In this document: piece by piece, positions 1-9,196 of the stretch
How positions within the stretch are numbered: position 1 is the stretch's first letter
How the letters are laid out: each line of letters opens with the position of its first letter
NCBI RefSeq assembly: GCF_003201565.1
Contig: NZ_QJJP01000019.1
Span: forward strand, 1-64,000
DNA: 64,000 nt
Direction: 5' to 3'
From: Nitrosomonas sp. Nm84
Lineage (GTDB): Bacteria; Pseudomonadota; Gammaproteobacteria; Burkholderiales; Nitrosomonadaceae
Notes under the pieces: model-generated
The model's database searches: none
What the model was told of the DNA's origin: nothing
What the model saw: only the letters and a program-made list of their open reading frames with translations
Made by a program: the position numbers and the translations under genes

Positions 1-138
1 GAAACCGAAGCACTGGAAAAAATGAAAGGGCGCATCGAACACGATCTGTATTACCTCAAAAACTGGTCCATCTGGCTAGACCTCTGGATCATCCTCCGTA
101 CCGTCTGGATCGTCGTCCAAAAAGATAATGCTTACTAA
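1..138 (+). CDS. Sugar transferase (undecaprenyl-phosphate glycosyl-1-phosphate transferase), C-terminal end only
   Basis: The window opens inside a gene. Frame 1 reads 45 codons to a TAA at 136-138. The tail (KMKGRIEHDLYYLKNWS, then WLDLWIILRTVW, ending KDNAY) is the typical C-terminus of bacterial sugar transferases of the WcaJ/EpsB type. These load the first sugar-1-phosphate onto undecaprenyl phosphate at the inner membrane to start exopolysaccharide synthesis. The catalytic part lies upstream of the window. In beta- and gammaproteobacteria such genes often sit in exopolysaccharide/exosortase loci, which fits the PEP-CTERM proteins at 56-57.6 kb, but the link is inference. Confidence 0.8.
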   Translation, partial: ETEALEKMKGRIEHDLYYLKNWSIWLDLWIILRTVWIVVQKDNAY

Positions 139-188
139 GTTCAGATGAGAAGGCTTAAAAGATTCCTATCCAACTTCCTCAGCTAGCC

Positions 189-228
189 AAATAAAGCACC
201 TCGCCGCAAGCGGCGAGGAATCAAAACC
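189..228. repeat. REP-like intergenic hairpin (copy A)
   Basis: A perfect 9-bp inverted repeat (CCTCGCCGC-AA-GCGGCGAGG, 199-218) follows AAATAAAGCA. The same arrangement, with CCCCGCCGC/GCAGCGGGG arms, recurs just after the gene ending at 54815. It may also act as a terminator-like 3' structure for the convergent genes on either side. No transposase is present nearby. Confidence 0.6.
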
Positions 229-367
229 CACGCAGATACAATCCGCTTCATCTTAACTTCTGCCAGCTCGTACTTGACTCCAGATATATATAGGGAAATC
301 CGCATCTTCAGATGCATGTAGCTGTTGCTTGTTACTACTGCACAACAATAATCTAAGAACAAGCACA

Positions 368-3300
368 TCAAGCAATTAAGTCTGTTACGATAAATGTCGT
401 GTTGACTCCCAAGCTGATTTGTAAATCAGCTGCAAGATCAGCATTTATATTCGCTTCTAGCAAACCAGTCAAAGGATCGTAACGCACCTGTCCGGCAGCA
501 TTGAAAGCAGCTGCGTCAATAAAACTAAACGCATTGTTGCCGACCAAGCCTGTATTGGCATCAATTGCACTGAGATCAATCTTGTCAGTACCACTCAAGA
601 AATCACTAATAATGTCCCGGCTGGCACTGGTAGAATGAGTGACGGCAGTATAAGCGAAACTATCTGCATCAGCGCCACCTGTTAAAACATCGGCACCTAC
701 TCCACCAATCAATGTATCGTTCCCACTGCCACCATTCAACGTATCGTTGCCATTCAGACCGTTAAGCGTATTAGCATTATCGTTACCAATGAGCACATTG
801 GCTGCATTCGTGCCAGTACCATTGATCGCACCTCCACCCGTCAGTGTCAGCTTCTCAAGCTGGGCCACCAGCGTAAATGTCACCAAGCTCTGCACCGTGT
901 CGATACCGCCACCCGCAAGCTCGGTAATGATATCGGTGGTCGTATCCACCATATAAGTATCATTGCCTGCGCCGCCAACGAGCGTGTCCAAGCCGCCTTG
1001 GCCATCCAATATATCGTTGCCGCCTAGGCCGGTGAGTGTATTATTGCTAATATTTCCTATAAGGGTGTTGGCTACCGTATTGCCGGTGCCGTTAAGTGCA
1101 ACTCCGATAAGCGTAAGATTCTCAATATTGGAAGCAGCGCCCAGCGTAAATGTCACAGCGCTCTGCACAGTGTCGGTACCACCACCTGCAAGTTCAGTAA
1201 TGATGTCAGTGGTCGTATCCACCACGTAAGTATCGTTACCTGTTCCGCCAACGAGCGTGTCCACACCACCCTGACCATTCAGTATGTCATTGCCGGCCCA
1301 GCCGTAAAGGGAGTCATTATTAGCTGTACCCAATAGACTATCGTCATCCAGGGTGCCGACAAATGCAACTCTATCAAAAAACTGTAACCGTTCGACGTTG
1401 CGCACGATGTCACTCCCGTCATCTTTCGCGCCACCTCCTCCGTTGGGAGGATTGGCGTGATCAACAAATAGCGTACCAGTGGAGCTGAACGTCAGTACAT
1501 AGTTGGCAAAAACATCTTGGTACACGGCGGTATCGATGTCTGTACCTGCAGGTGCTATCTTAATCTCACGCACAATTTTGAGTTGCTCAGGACTGTAAGT
1601 GCCATTTTGCATCGCGGTCCGCAGTGCACTAGTCATATTTTCGAACGATGCAATCTCTGTATTGGTGCTAAGATTCCGAACACTGATTCGGGTATTGAAC
1701 CAAGCGTCCCCATCGATAATATCATCGCCAGCCCGCCCTTGGATGAGATCGCTACCGCCGCCGCCTAGCAAAATATTACCGGCGCTGAACGTGGTTGCGC
1801 CGCCCAATATAGTGCTTAATCCGTTGATCTGTGCAATTCTGTCAGCGGCACTGTGCCCGCCACTTGCCGGATTATTAACGTTGTCCAACGCGTTGTTCTG
1901 TCCGGTTATCGGATCGACCAATTCCAAGTCGAGACGGGTAAGATCGTCGCCAAGAATAGTATCGTTGAGATTCCAACCCGACGCAGCTTCTACGAAATTA
2001 AAGCGGTCGGTAGTCGGCACAAACGGTCCTGGTATAATATTCAAAGCCAAATCAATATTGGCAGCAACGGTATTGCTATCGCTGATAGCCCAATCAAAAC
2101 CGCTACCACCGTCATCCTTATCCGCGCCATTCATACCGTTCATGACATCGTCACCACCTTCACCATTGAAAGTATCGACACCGCCACCACCGATAAACAC
2201 ATCATTGCCGCGGATCGGATCGCGCCCAAACGGATCGGCATTGTCGCCGGGCATGGCCGCGGCTGCTCCATTTTCTAGCCAATCGTCGCCTTCATTCCCC
2301 ATCATGGTTGCATTCGGTGTATTACCGAAGAGAAAGTCATTCCCCGTACCCGCAAAAACTTCTGAAACATCGTTACCCGTGACGATGAAATCGTTACCCG
2401 AACCGCCGAATAGCGTGTTAAGCCCGGGACCACCATTGATCACATCGTGACCATCCCCCCCTTTGATGATGTCATCACCCGCAGCATCGGTAATAATGTC
2501 GTTACCCGCACCGCCCATAAGAAAATCGTTGTCAACACCACCTTCCAAGCGATCATTGCCATCATCCCCCCACAACGTATCGCTGCCAGAGTCGGAACGC
2601 ATCCGATCGTTACCACTCGTACCTCCCATCACGACATGGCCTTGACCATTGTAGCGAATCGTATTGGGACCCAGTGTCGTATCACGCACCAGCAGTGCCG
2701 CTTCGTTGTATGGCGTCGTTGGATCATTCAAAATCGGGCCACTCACGCCGACTTTGCCCACTTCAAAGGTATATGTCGGTGTCGAAAAAACGTTCGCAGG
2801 CAGATGTTTGACATCGGGCAAATTTCGCATGATCAGTTCGGCAAACGAACTTTGCTCTAATTCGGTGAGAAAATTAAGCCCGGCTGTGCGTTCCAGATAA
2901 TAGAAACGATCAGCATCTTGCAATTTCTCCATCTGCGTTTCAAAAACGAAATTAAAAGTCGATCCTAATAATCCGCCAAATGGCGCTTGTTCTTCGGCCA
3001 ATCCACCGATCCAGAAATCAACATCATCCAAGCCAGTGATTGTCTTTCCAGATGGCAAATTCGTATAAGCATCAGTACTGTTCATGAAATCTGTGCGATC
3101 GGCAGGTGCACCAGCACCGCCATTTACCAGTAAATCTGCTGCGGCGCGCTTATCCGTCAGCGAAGCTACACTCGTAATACTGGGGTGAGTCCCATAGGCT
3201 GCAATGAAGTTGACTACCGACTCAGGATGTTTGATACCTTGCGTGAAATCGGCCCAACTTTCGTAAGGCAATAAAGCGCTATTGTGTCCGGTATCTTCGT

Positions 3301-5251
3301 AAAACATGCGGCGCGCCTCATTGAGCGATGGGATGCCGGCATCACGACCGCGCGTGATATTGATCGCGGCCAAATCAAGTGGCAAGCCAACCAGATTGTT
3401 GCGTAAGGCTTCAGTGACAAATTCATCAATTTCGTTACCAACCTGATGAGTCATACCTCTCACAATAGCACCGGCAGCTTCGATATTGTTAGCGTAACCA
3501 CTGCCAAACTCCACCGGATTCAGAAACGCCTGAATCAAACCGATGTCATTGAGCGATCCGTCTGCATCGGTTCTGGCTACCGTTTCGGTTAACATTGAAT
3601 GGCCGAAGCGATAAACAACGTGCGCAAATTCGGCCATGATTGCTGGATCAATCGTGCTGTTATAGCCGGCAAAAGCATCCACATTGGGCTGCACTTTACG
3701 CGCAAATTCTTCGAACACCAAGTGCTGATACTGCATTTCAGTAGCAAAACGGGCCGCCTGAAACAGGCGCTCACCGTTCCACGAACCGTCCGGCAAGTGC
3801 CACTGTGCTTGGAATGCAGGATCATTGCTGCTGCCGACATAATCTTTGATGAACTGAACAGTGCGATTGTGTTCCGCATGAAAAATAGTGTGTACAGTGG
3901 TTAAACCGATATTTTCGTTGCCACGACCATCACCGGTAATAAAATGCGCATCCAGGAGTTCATTGTCATAACTACCCGGCTCTGAGAGTCCAATGACGCC
4001 ATCGCTGTCGGCAGATTTCATCGCGCCACTGGAGCTACGCGGTGCGGCCGTATGAGCAATATCATCCAAAAAAGCATGCCCGGTACGAATCGCATTGACC
4101 GGAATATTGACACCCAATCCGCCATTGGCAGCAGGATTACCTGCAATGACGGTATCGTCAGGCGTATTGGCAATATTATCGATGCCCACCCCGGTAATGA
4201 TTTGTACAAAACCGTTCGGACCGGGAATAAACTTGCCATAGCTATCTGTTCTGAGCAACGGCAGGTTGTCTAAATCGGCATCGGTCAGATTGATGCCCAG
4301 TTTTTGCTGCGCCTGCAGCTTGATATCGGCCCAGGCCGCAAGACCACCATGAGCACCGCCACCATCGAGCAATTTACCCGTTGCTACTGGCTTGCCATCC
4401 GAATTGAATTCGTATTCACGCAAAAATACTTGATGTGAAGGATGCGACGTGTAGGTTTGATTCTGATCAACAAAAGGTGTTGTTTGGTTGCGATGCTCGT
4501 GAATATCATCCGCACTTTCATCCACTAATGGCGTCGTGGGATCATCACCAACGATGCCATCCGGACCTGGCAAATTGCTAGCTCGCGTCAGTGTCATAAA
4601 ATTCGGTGCGCCAGGAGCTGAATTGTACAGTGGATCATCAGGTTGCAGTGGCACAAACACGGTACCGCTTTGACCTTTGTTAACAAGATCCAGTCCATGA
4701 TCGAAAAACTGACCAAATAACGTAAACCAGGAATTATAAGGCGCATCTACACCCGCGTTGGGGGTGACATTCGGGATAAAGTAGGTCTGAAAGGATGTCC
4801 CGTCCATGCGTGTCCCATCCACTAAATTTGAACCTGGTGTCTGCGCTGCTGCGGCGATGACAGCAGGGTTAGTGGCTGTTTGATCAACGATCAGATTACT
4901 CACCATGCGTGGTTGTGTATCAAACACAAAGCCGCTGGTTTGTGAATAAGAAGTTGCACTACCCTCTGGTTGATTCGGCGAGCCAAAACCGGCCGGAATC
5001 GCTTCCCCAGCATGAAAGGACGGCGTCAGCAAGCGTGGAAATACTTGATCGGCTGCGCCAAACAAGCTCTGACCCGGTAGCAGATTGTTGTATGAACCAT
5101 TCACATAGCGCAAACCATTTGGCAGTAATGCACTACCAACCAACGTAGGCAGCGCATCAAAAGTACCGCCTAACTGCTCCACGGAATCACTTTCAGAAAT
5201 AGAAATTTGCTGAAGTAAAAAATCAAGGTCGGTTCTACTGAAATCTGCCAT
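368..5251 (-). CDS. Secreted RTX heme peroxidase (animal-peroxidase family with hemolysin-type Ca-binding repeats), paralogue 1
   Basis: A 1627-aa protein with no N-terminal signal peptide. Residues about 100-800 form an animal-type heme peroxidase domain. GQFFDHGLD holds the distal Asp184-His185, GRGNEN the distal Arg443 and Glu446, followed by [18 protein letters not shown] holds the proximal His551, and TRGRDAGIP lies at about 633-641. Two blocks of RTX nonapeptides (GGxGxD type) lie near 875-960 and 1300-1500. The C-terminus resembles the serralysin M10 C-terminal domain, the usual uncleaved signal for type I secretion, so an extracellular, calcium-bound peroxidase is inferred. No type I exporter lies in the window. 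The start follows a GAGG Shine-Dalgarno. It has a close paralogue at 15727-20634 and a shared promoter element at 5404-5473. The natural substrate is unknown. Confidence 0.9.
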   Translation of the reverse strand: MADFSRTDLDFLLQQISISESDSVEQLGGTFDALPTLVGSALLPNGLRYVNGSYNNLLPGQSLFGAADQVFPRLLTPSFHAGEAIPAGFGSPNQPEGSATSYSQTSGFVFDTQPRMVSNLIVDQTATNPAVIAAAAQTPGSNLVDGTRMDGTSFQTYFIPNVTPNAGVDAPYNSWFTLFGQFFDHGLDLVNKGQSGTVFVPLQPDDPLYNSAPGAPNFMTLTRASNLPGPDGIVGDDPTTPLVDESADDIHEHRNQTTPFVDQNQTYTSHPSHQVFLREYEFNSDGKPVATGKLLDGGGAHGGLAAWADIKLQAQQKLGINLTDADLDNLPLLRTDSYGKFIPGPNGFVQIITGVGIDNIANTPDDTVIAGNPAANGGLGVNIPVNAIRTGHAFLDDIAHTAAPRSSSGAMKSADSDGVIGLSEPGSYDNELLDAHFITGDGRGNENIGLTTVHTIFHAEHNRTVQFIKDYVGSSNDPAFQAQWHLPDGSWNGERLFQAARFATEMQYQHLVFEEFARKVQPNVDAFAGYNSTIDPAIMAEFAHVVYRFGHSMLTETVARTDADGSLNDIGLIQAFLNPVEFGSGYANNIEAAGAIVRGMTHQVGNEIDEFVTEALRNNLVGLPLDLAAINITRGRDAGIPSLNEARRMFYEDTGHNSALLPYESWADFTQGIKHPESVVNFIAAYGTHPSITSVASLTDKRAAADLLVNGGAGAPADRTDFMNSTDAYTNLPSGKTITGLDDVDFWIGGLAEEQAPFGGLLGSTFNFVFETQMEKLQDADRFYYLERTAGLNFLTELEQSSFAELIMRNLPDVKHLPANVFSTPTYTFEVGKVGVSGPILNDPTTPYNEAALLVRDTTLGPNTIRYNGQGHVVMGGTSGNDRMRSDSGSDTLWGDDGNDRLEGGVDNDFLMGGAGNDIITDAAGDDIIKGGDGHDVINGGPGLNTLFGGSGNDFIVTGNDVSEVFAGTGNDFLFGNTPNATMMGNEGDDWLENGAAAAMPGDNADPFGRDPIRGNDVFIGGGGVDTFNGEGGDDVMNGMNGADKDDGGSGFDWAISDSNTVAANIDLALNIIPGPFVPTTDRFNFVEAASGWNLNDTILGDDLTRLDLELVDPITGQNNALDNVNNPASGGHSAADRIAQINGLSTILGGATTFSAGNILLGGGGSDLIQGRAGDDIIDGDAWFNTRISVRNLSTNTEIASFENMTSALRTAMQNGTYSPEQLKIVREIKIAPAGTDIDTAVYQDVFANYVLTFSSTGTLFVDHANPPNGGGGAKDDGSDIVRNVERLQFFDRVAFVGTLDDDSLLGTANNDSLYGWAGNDILNGQGGVDTLVGGTGNDTYVVDTTTDIITELAGGGTDTVQSAVTFTLGAASNIENLTLIGVALNGTGNTVANTLIGNISNNTLTGLGGNDILDGQGGLDTLVGGAGNDTYMVDTTTDIITELAGGGIDTVQSLVTFTLVAQLEKLTLTGGGAINGTGTNAANVLIGNDNANTLNGLNGNDTLNGGSGNDTLIGGVGADVLTGGADADSFAYTAVTHSTSASRDIISDFLSGTDKIDLSAIDANTGLVGNNAFSFIDAAAFNAAGQVRYDPLTGLLEANINADLAADLQISLGVNTTFIVTDLIA
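752..1294 (-). repeat. Two tandem RTX modules of about 91 aa inside peroxidase 1
   Basis: Two consecutive coding units (about 1022-1294 and 752-1021) encode near-identical modules. Each opens with GNDIL(N/D)GQGG, continues through TLVGG and [14 protein letters not shown] and ends in NTL(T/N)GL-type residues. The period is about 270-273 bp. This looks like a recent in-frame duplication that lengthened the calcium-binding region. Confidence 0.65.
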
Positions 5252-5403
5252 TTAATGTGCCTCGTGATTTAATTTTAATTGATTAAATAATTATGAGCCT
5301 TCAGGTTGTTACTTGAATCTACTTAACCGGCAATCCACCCGGAATGCCACTCATTGTCGCTGGCTATACTAAGGAAATTAACCCAACAAATAAATTGGTA
5401 AAA

Positions 5404-5473
5404 TACTTGTTTTTATCTAAGTAATTACTTAGGAAAATCACATATCAATTAAATCTATTTCAACTCAATCGAT
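5404..5473 (-). promoter_or_regulatory. Shared palindromic operator/promoter of peroxidase 1 (site 1)
   Basis: A perfect 16-bp palindrome CTAAGTAATTACTTAG (5417-5432) lies about 170 bp upstream of the peroxidase 1 start. On the gene strand it is followed by GATAAAAA and an AT-rich run. The same element occurs upstream of peroxidase 2 (20940-20955) and the multicopper oxidase (21276-21291). A second block, CTATTTCAACTCAATCGAT (5455-5473), is matched only upstream of peroxidase 2. The rest of the gene-free stretch 5252-5671 holds one more inverted repeat, ATGAAATA/TATTTCAT at 5472-5494, and nothing else recognised. Confidence 0.6.
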
Positions 5474-5671
5474 GAAATAGTAAAGTTATTTCATGAAGCT
5501 ATACTTTATTCAAGTAGCCAGAAGAATTCATAAGATGGTGAAATGCATATATACGGAATCTACTACCACGGTTCAAATCGTCGTTACTCTCTAGGAACAA
5601 AATTACTGATCGATACCGCGCCGTACTTCGGCTAGGTTGAGTGATTCCGCTGGTGCTTGATGATTGACTGG

Positions 5672-5881
5672 TTATTTGCGTGTCCACCATAGAATTAATG
5701 ACAACACGATAGAGATAAGCAAGCCAGTCATTAATGGAAAATGAAAACTGAAATTCTCGCGCTCAATATGAATATCTCCGGGTAACCGCCCCAACGGTAA
5801 TTGCGAAAGCCAAGGCCAGATCATGCCCAGCAAAAGCAATACAATTCCCAGTGTAATCAATAACTGCTGCATAAAGTTCAT
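5672..5881 (-). CDS. DUF2905 small membrane protein
   Basis: A 69-aa protein with two hydrophobic segments (about residues 5-25 and 47-64) separated by LPLGRLPGDIHIERENFSFH. This Gly-Arg-Leu-Pro-Gly-Asp-Ile signature is the hallmark of the DUF2905 family of tiny inner-membrane proteins. Their function is unknown. It ends in WWTRK. A second possible start is the internal Met at residue 4. It is transcribed away from the Hsp33 gene and lies upstream of, but unrelated to, peroxidase 1. Confidence 0.8.
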   Translation of the reverse strand: MNFMQQLLITLGIVLLLLGMIWPWLSQLPLGRLPGDIHIERENFSFHFPLMTGLLISIVLSLILWWTRK

Positions 5882-6126
5882 CCGACTAGAAACATGGAAT
5901 TGATCCTATTGCCTGACACGAAGGATTGCATACTAACCAAGGCGCACCCTGTTTTCAACACATGCCTCGATTACTGCCTTTTGAATTTTCAGCAAGGTGG
6001 TAATTATAGCAGTCATGCAGCGAACATTAGTCCCCTACTCCCTGATAGTGCAAGCATCGATAGCACTGCAGTACAATCATTTATAATATGACCATATCAG
6101 TCGATGAATTCAATGAAGGTTTTAAA

Positions 6127-6981
6127 ATGCATAATTACGTACAACGCTTCTTACTGGAAAACCTGGATATACGCGGCGCCGTGGTACATCTCGATTCCGT
6201 ATGGCAACAGATGTTAGCGGGTCGCGATTACCCGCACCCCGTGACTCAATTATTGGGGGAAATGAGTGCAACCACATTACTCTTGGGCGATAATCTAAAA
6301 CAAGCTGGACGCTTGACCATTCAATTGAATGGTAGTGGCCCGGTTTCCATGTTGGTTATTGACTGCACTGAAAGCTTGTACATACGCGGCATGGCAAAAT
6401 GTGTACAACACATTGAACCACAGTCGGTGTCGAATTTACTCGGCCATGGTCAACTGCTATTGACATTGGATATGCCATCGATGCGCGAGTCTTATCAAAG
6501 TATCGTACCGCTGGATGGCAATAACATTGCCGAGATTTTTGAACACTATTTCAAGCAATCGGAACAATTACCTTCACGTCTTTTCCTGATCACCACCAAC
6601 CAAACCACCTTCGGCTTACTGTTGCAGAAATTACCCAATGCCGATCAGCAAGACCCTGATGGCTGGGCACGTGCAGAGGCATTGGCTGCTACAGTCCTTG
6701 ATCAGACTTTATTGGATTTATCTGCGAAAGAAATACTGACTCGCCTGTTTTATGAAGAAACCATACGCATCTTTGACGCACAAACCGTTCATTATGGTTG
6801 CCAGGAAAATCTGGCAAAAATTTATTCCATGCTACGCTCACTCGGTCGTGAGGAAGTCGATTCTATTCTGAAAGAATTTGGTGAAGTCATTATCAATGAT
6901 GATATCTGTAATCGCGAATATCGTTTGGATGCACTGGCAGTTGATGCTGTATTCCGAGAGGCTGGGCCGACGATTCACTGA
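6127..6981 (+). CDS. hslO: Hsp33-family redox chaperone with incomplete zinc site
   Basis: Hsp33 is a cytosolic holdase activated by oxidation, when four conserved cysteines release zinc. This 284-aa protein matches the family throughout (QRFLLENLDIRG at the N-terminus, QLNGSGP, then MLRSLGREEVDSIL). The start at 6127 has a GAAGG Shine-Dalgarno and matches the family N-terminus. An upstream in-frame ATG at 6088 overlaps a TATAAT box (6082-6087) and is less likely. Oddity: the usual CxC is C225-Q-E227 and the usual CxxC is D258-D-I-C261, so two of four zinc ligands are missing. It should fold, but may have lost or altered the canonical redox switch. Confidence 0.9.
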   Translation: MHNYVQRFLLENLDIRGAVVHLDSVWQQMLAGRDYPHPVTQLLGEMSATTLLLGDNLKQAGRLTIQLNGSGPVSMLVIDCTESLYIRGMAKCVQHIEPQSVSNLLGHGQLLLTLDMPSMRESYQSIVPLDGNNIAEIFEHYFKQSEQLPSRLFLITTNQTTFGLLLQKLPNADQQDPDGWARAEALAATVLDQTLLDLSAKEILTRLFYEETIRIFDAQTVHYGCQENLAKIYSMLRSLGREEVDSILKEFGEVIINDDICNREYRLDALAVDAVFREAGPTIH

Positions 6982-7029
6982 GTAATCCGTGTATAGAAAT
7001 GATTGCTTATCGCTGCATGACATTCATAT

Positions 7030-7064
7030 ACATGTACCTTATCAGTAGATGATGAGGTACATGT
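7030..7064. terminator. Hairpin between convergent hslO and the di-heme cytochrome gene
   Basis: A 10-bp inverted repeat, ACATGTACCT (7030-7039) and AGGTACATGT (7055-7064), lies between two convergent stop codons. There is no long T tract. A bidirectional 3' structure is the likely role. Confidence 0.4.
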
Positions 7065-7077
7065 TTCGCATCAATGA

Positions 7078-8517
7078 TTAGAGCGCTGCCAAGAAAGCAA
7101 CCAAATCAGTTTTTTCCTGATCAGTCAATCCAATACTGAAGCGCGTATTATAAAAATCCACTACTGCCGACAAATCTGCAGCAGAACCATCGTGAAAGTA
7201 AGGAGGACGTGAAGCTACTGCACGCAGAATGGGTCCCTTGAAGCGTCCGATATCTTTCCATTTGCCGGTAAGCAATGCACGTCCTGGGTCGGTTGTCTTT
7301 ATAACTTCACCTGTCACATTGTGTTCAAGTGTATACAAAGGCATATCCGGCGTACGACGCGATTCATCTGCGATGCCAATATCCAATGGCATTGGAACCG
7401 AGTGATTGCCGGAATTAGGCGTATTGTGGCATGTGGTACAGGTACCTTGAATCACATCCACCCCTAAATCATCATTGAGGCCTTTAACACCGCTAATGTG
7501 AATCGGCATAGAATTAAACAGCGTCTGCCCTCGTGCGATTGCTGCACGTGCACCGACAACAGATTCTTCATTATTTCGGTCGGCATTTTGATTATATCGA
7601 TCCCAGGTATCATACAGTGACATCACTTCAGGATTAAAACTTGCACGTGTTTGATAGTCTCCAGCAACCGTATCGTTAATCCCAAAGTAGAATTCTTGCT
7701 TCTTAAGCTTCTTGGGACCACCGTTTGCTTTCCTGGCTGTCAGATCGCCCGCATTTTTATCGTGTATCTGTGCGGTAAACAAACCTGATTCAAATTTTAC
7801 AATGGCATTACGCTGTTCCATCGTCAAATCCTGTAACGCTTCTGCGTGCCCCAGTGTTGCGTGATTGGCTTGATTGGATAGATCCGCGAGTACAGGCGCA
7901 AAGCAATTGGAGGTTCCAAAAATACATTCACTGGAATTAGGTAAACTGGTCGTTTCACGCCCATCCCACATGACTGTGCTTAAAAATTTGAGATTGGTGG
8001 TAGGCGATGGTCGACGAAATAGCGACAACTCTGTTTCGCTGGCATAGCCGTAAGGATCATCTACCTCGATTAATCTAAATTCCGCATTGGCCGGAATACC
8101 GATTCCTACCCGAATATTCGCTTTATTCAGCAGCATGCTGTAAGCGGTGCGACGTTTATCTTCGGTAGTAATATCGGCATTCGGTGAATTGGCACCATCG
8201 TTCAAACGAAATAAGGGATCCAAGCCCTGTGTTTTACTAAACCGCTCCTGAACACCTTTGGGTGTAATAACCCAACCTTCTGAAGGCGCATGACAAGTAA
8301 CACAGCTTCGTTCATTCGTACCGAGATTTTGAAAAAATGGATTATTTAAATCAATATAACCCGCCGTACTATAGGTGGCATCAATACCATGATGGTTTAT
8401 TGATTTAAACATGTTTGGAAGACGTTCAGACTTTCCTTTGTTATCCGCTACTGTGACGCTGGTTGCCATAAAAGCAATCAAGGCAAAACCAAGCAAAAGA
8501 TAATTCCTGTAAATCAT
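7078..8517 (-). CDS. Periplasmic di-heme cytochrome c, cytochrome c peroxidase/MauG-like
   Basis: A 479-aa protein from the ATG at 8517, which has GGAG six bases upstream. A TTG four codons further out is less likely. A signal peptide (YRNYLLLGFALIAFMAT) probably ends after VTVA. Two CxxCH heme c motifs are present: CVTCH in the N-terminal half and CTTCH in the C-terminal half. The C-terminal part contains RPPYFHDGSA, typical of the bacterial di-heme peroxidase/MauG superfamily (compare PYFHDGS in CcpA). It is longer than classic CcpA (about 330 aa), so it is a divergent di-heme oxidoreductase and peroxide reduction is unproven. Divergent neighbours at 8789-10684 are a response regulator and a kinase. 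Confidence 0.82.
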   Translation of the reverse strand: MIYRNYLLLGFALIAFMATSVTVADNKGKSERLPNMFKSINHHGIDATYSTAGYIDLNNPFFQNLGTNERSCVTCHAPSEGWVITPKGVQERFSKTQGLDPLFRLNDGANSPNADITTEDKRRTAYSMLLNKANIRVGIGIPANAEFRLIEVDDPYGYASETELSLFRRPSPTTNLKFLSTVMWDGRETTSLPNSSECIFGTSNCFAPVLADLSNQANHATLGHAEALQDLTMEQRNAIVKFESGLFTAQIHDKNAGDLTARKANGGPKKLKKQEFYFGINDTVAGDYQTRASFNPEVMSLYDTWDRYNQNADRNNEESVVGARAAIARGQTLFNSMPIHISGVKGLNDDLGVDVIQGTCTTCHNTPNSGNHSVPMPLDIGIADESRRTPDMPLYTLEHNVTGEVIKTTDPGRALLTGKWKDIGRFKGPILRAVASRPPYFHDGSAADLSAVVDFYNTRFSIGLTDQEKTDLVAFLAAL

Positions 8518-8788
8518 AGAAAACTCCAAAGATTAAATTGAGAATGAAACCAACGAAATGTGCAGTAACTTCCCTAACGCAAATAGAAAATCACATGCTT
8601 TTCTCACGGTAACATGAGTGCAAACAATCAACTGTGAGTTACCCCACAAGAAAAATCAGGAATTCTCTTATAGCAATTAGTTGTATTTCAGATATTTTTC
8701 ACATATGCTTTACGATTCATGACCACGATAGATAAGCGGTTTCTTGTGAGTGCTTATCCTGCGTGGCTCGAACTATGAAGGAAGGAGA

Positions 8789-9184
8789 ATGAGTATGGCA
8801 GCACGAATCGCACATGTTGATGATGATTCGGATATTCGGGAAGCGGTTGGACGCATCCTGAAGAAGCATGGGTATGAAGTCGACAGTTATTTGTCAATGC
8901 AGGATTTTATCAATTCATTAGAGGATGAAACCAAACGGCCTGATTTAGCCATTCTCGATGTTATGGTTGAGTCAATGGATGCCGGTTTAACAACTTATGC
9001 GCAAATTCACAAACGCTATCCACAAATACAAGCTATTTTTCTAACGTCTTTGGGTGATATGATCAGACCCTATTTTGAAGATGGTTCCCATGAGTGGGTT
9101 TGCATTATGGAAAAACCCGTTGAACCATTGAGTTTGCTAGCAACAATTAACGACCGTCTAAAAAAGTCAGGAGAAGGAGCATAA
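8789..9184 (+). CDS. Single-domain (CheY-like) response regulator
   Basis: A 131-aa receiver domain with no output domain. The acidic pocket is HVDDDSD (10-16), the phospho-acceptor is Asp57 in AILDVM, the conserved Thr/Ser lies in LTSLGD and the Lys in EKPVEP. The ATG at 8789 has a very strong GGAAGGAGA Shine-Dalgarno. It lies 12 bp ahead of the histidine kinase gene, with which it surely forms an operon. Without a DNA-binding domain it must act through protein partners or a phosphorelay. It is divergent from the di-heme cytochrome gene. Confidence 0.88.
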   Translation: MSMAARIAHVDDDSDIREAVGRILKKHGYEVDSYLSMQDFINSLEDETKRPDLAILDVMVESMDAGLTTYAQIHKRYPQIQAIFLTSLGDMIRPYFEDGSHEWVCIMEKPVEPLSLLATINDRLKKSGEGA

Positions 9185-9196
9185 TCGGATTAAATT

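Noticed and set aside
1599-2450. A 283-codon plus-strand frame inside peroxidase 1
   Set aside because: It is antisense to RTX-repeat coding sequence. Its Pro/Ser/Leu-rich product is the usual shadow of Gly/Asp-rich repeats, and similar shadows occur in peroxidase 2.
5894-6091. A 65-codon frame before hslO
   Set aside because: No family, no signal and no good ribosome-binding site. It overlaps the likely hslO promoter.
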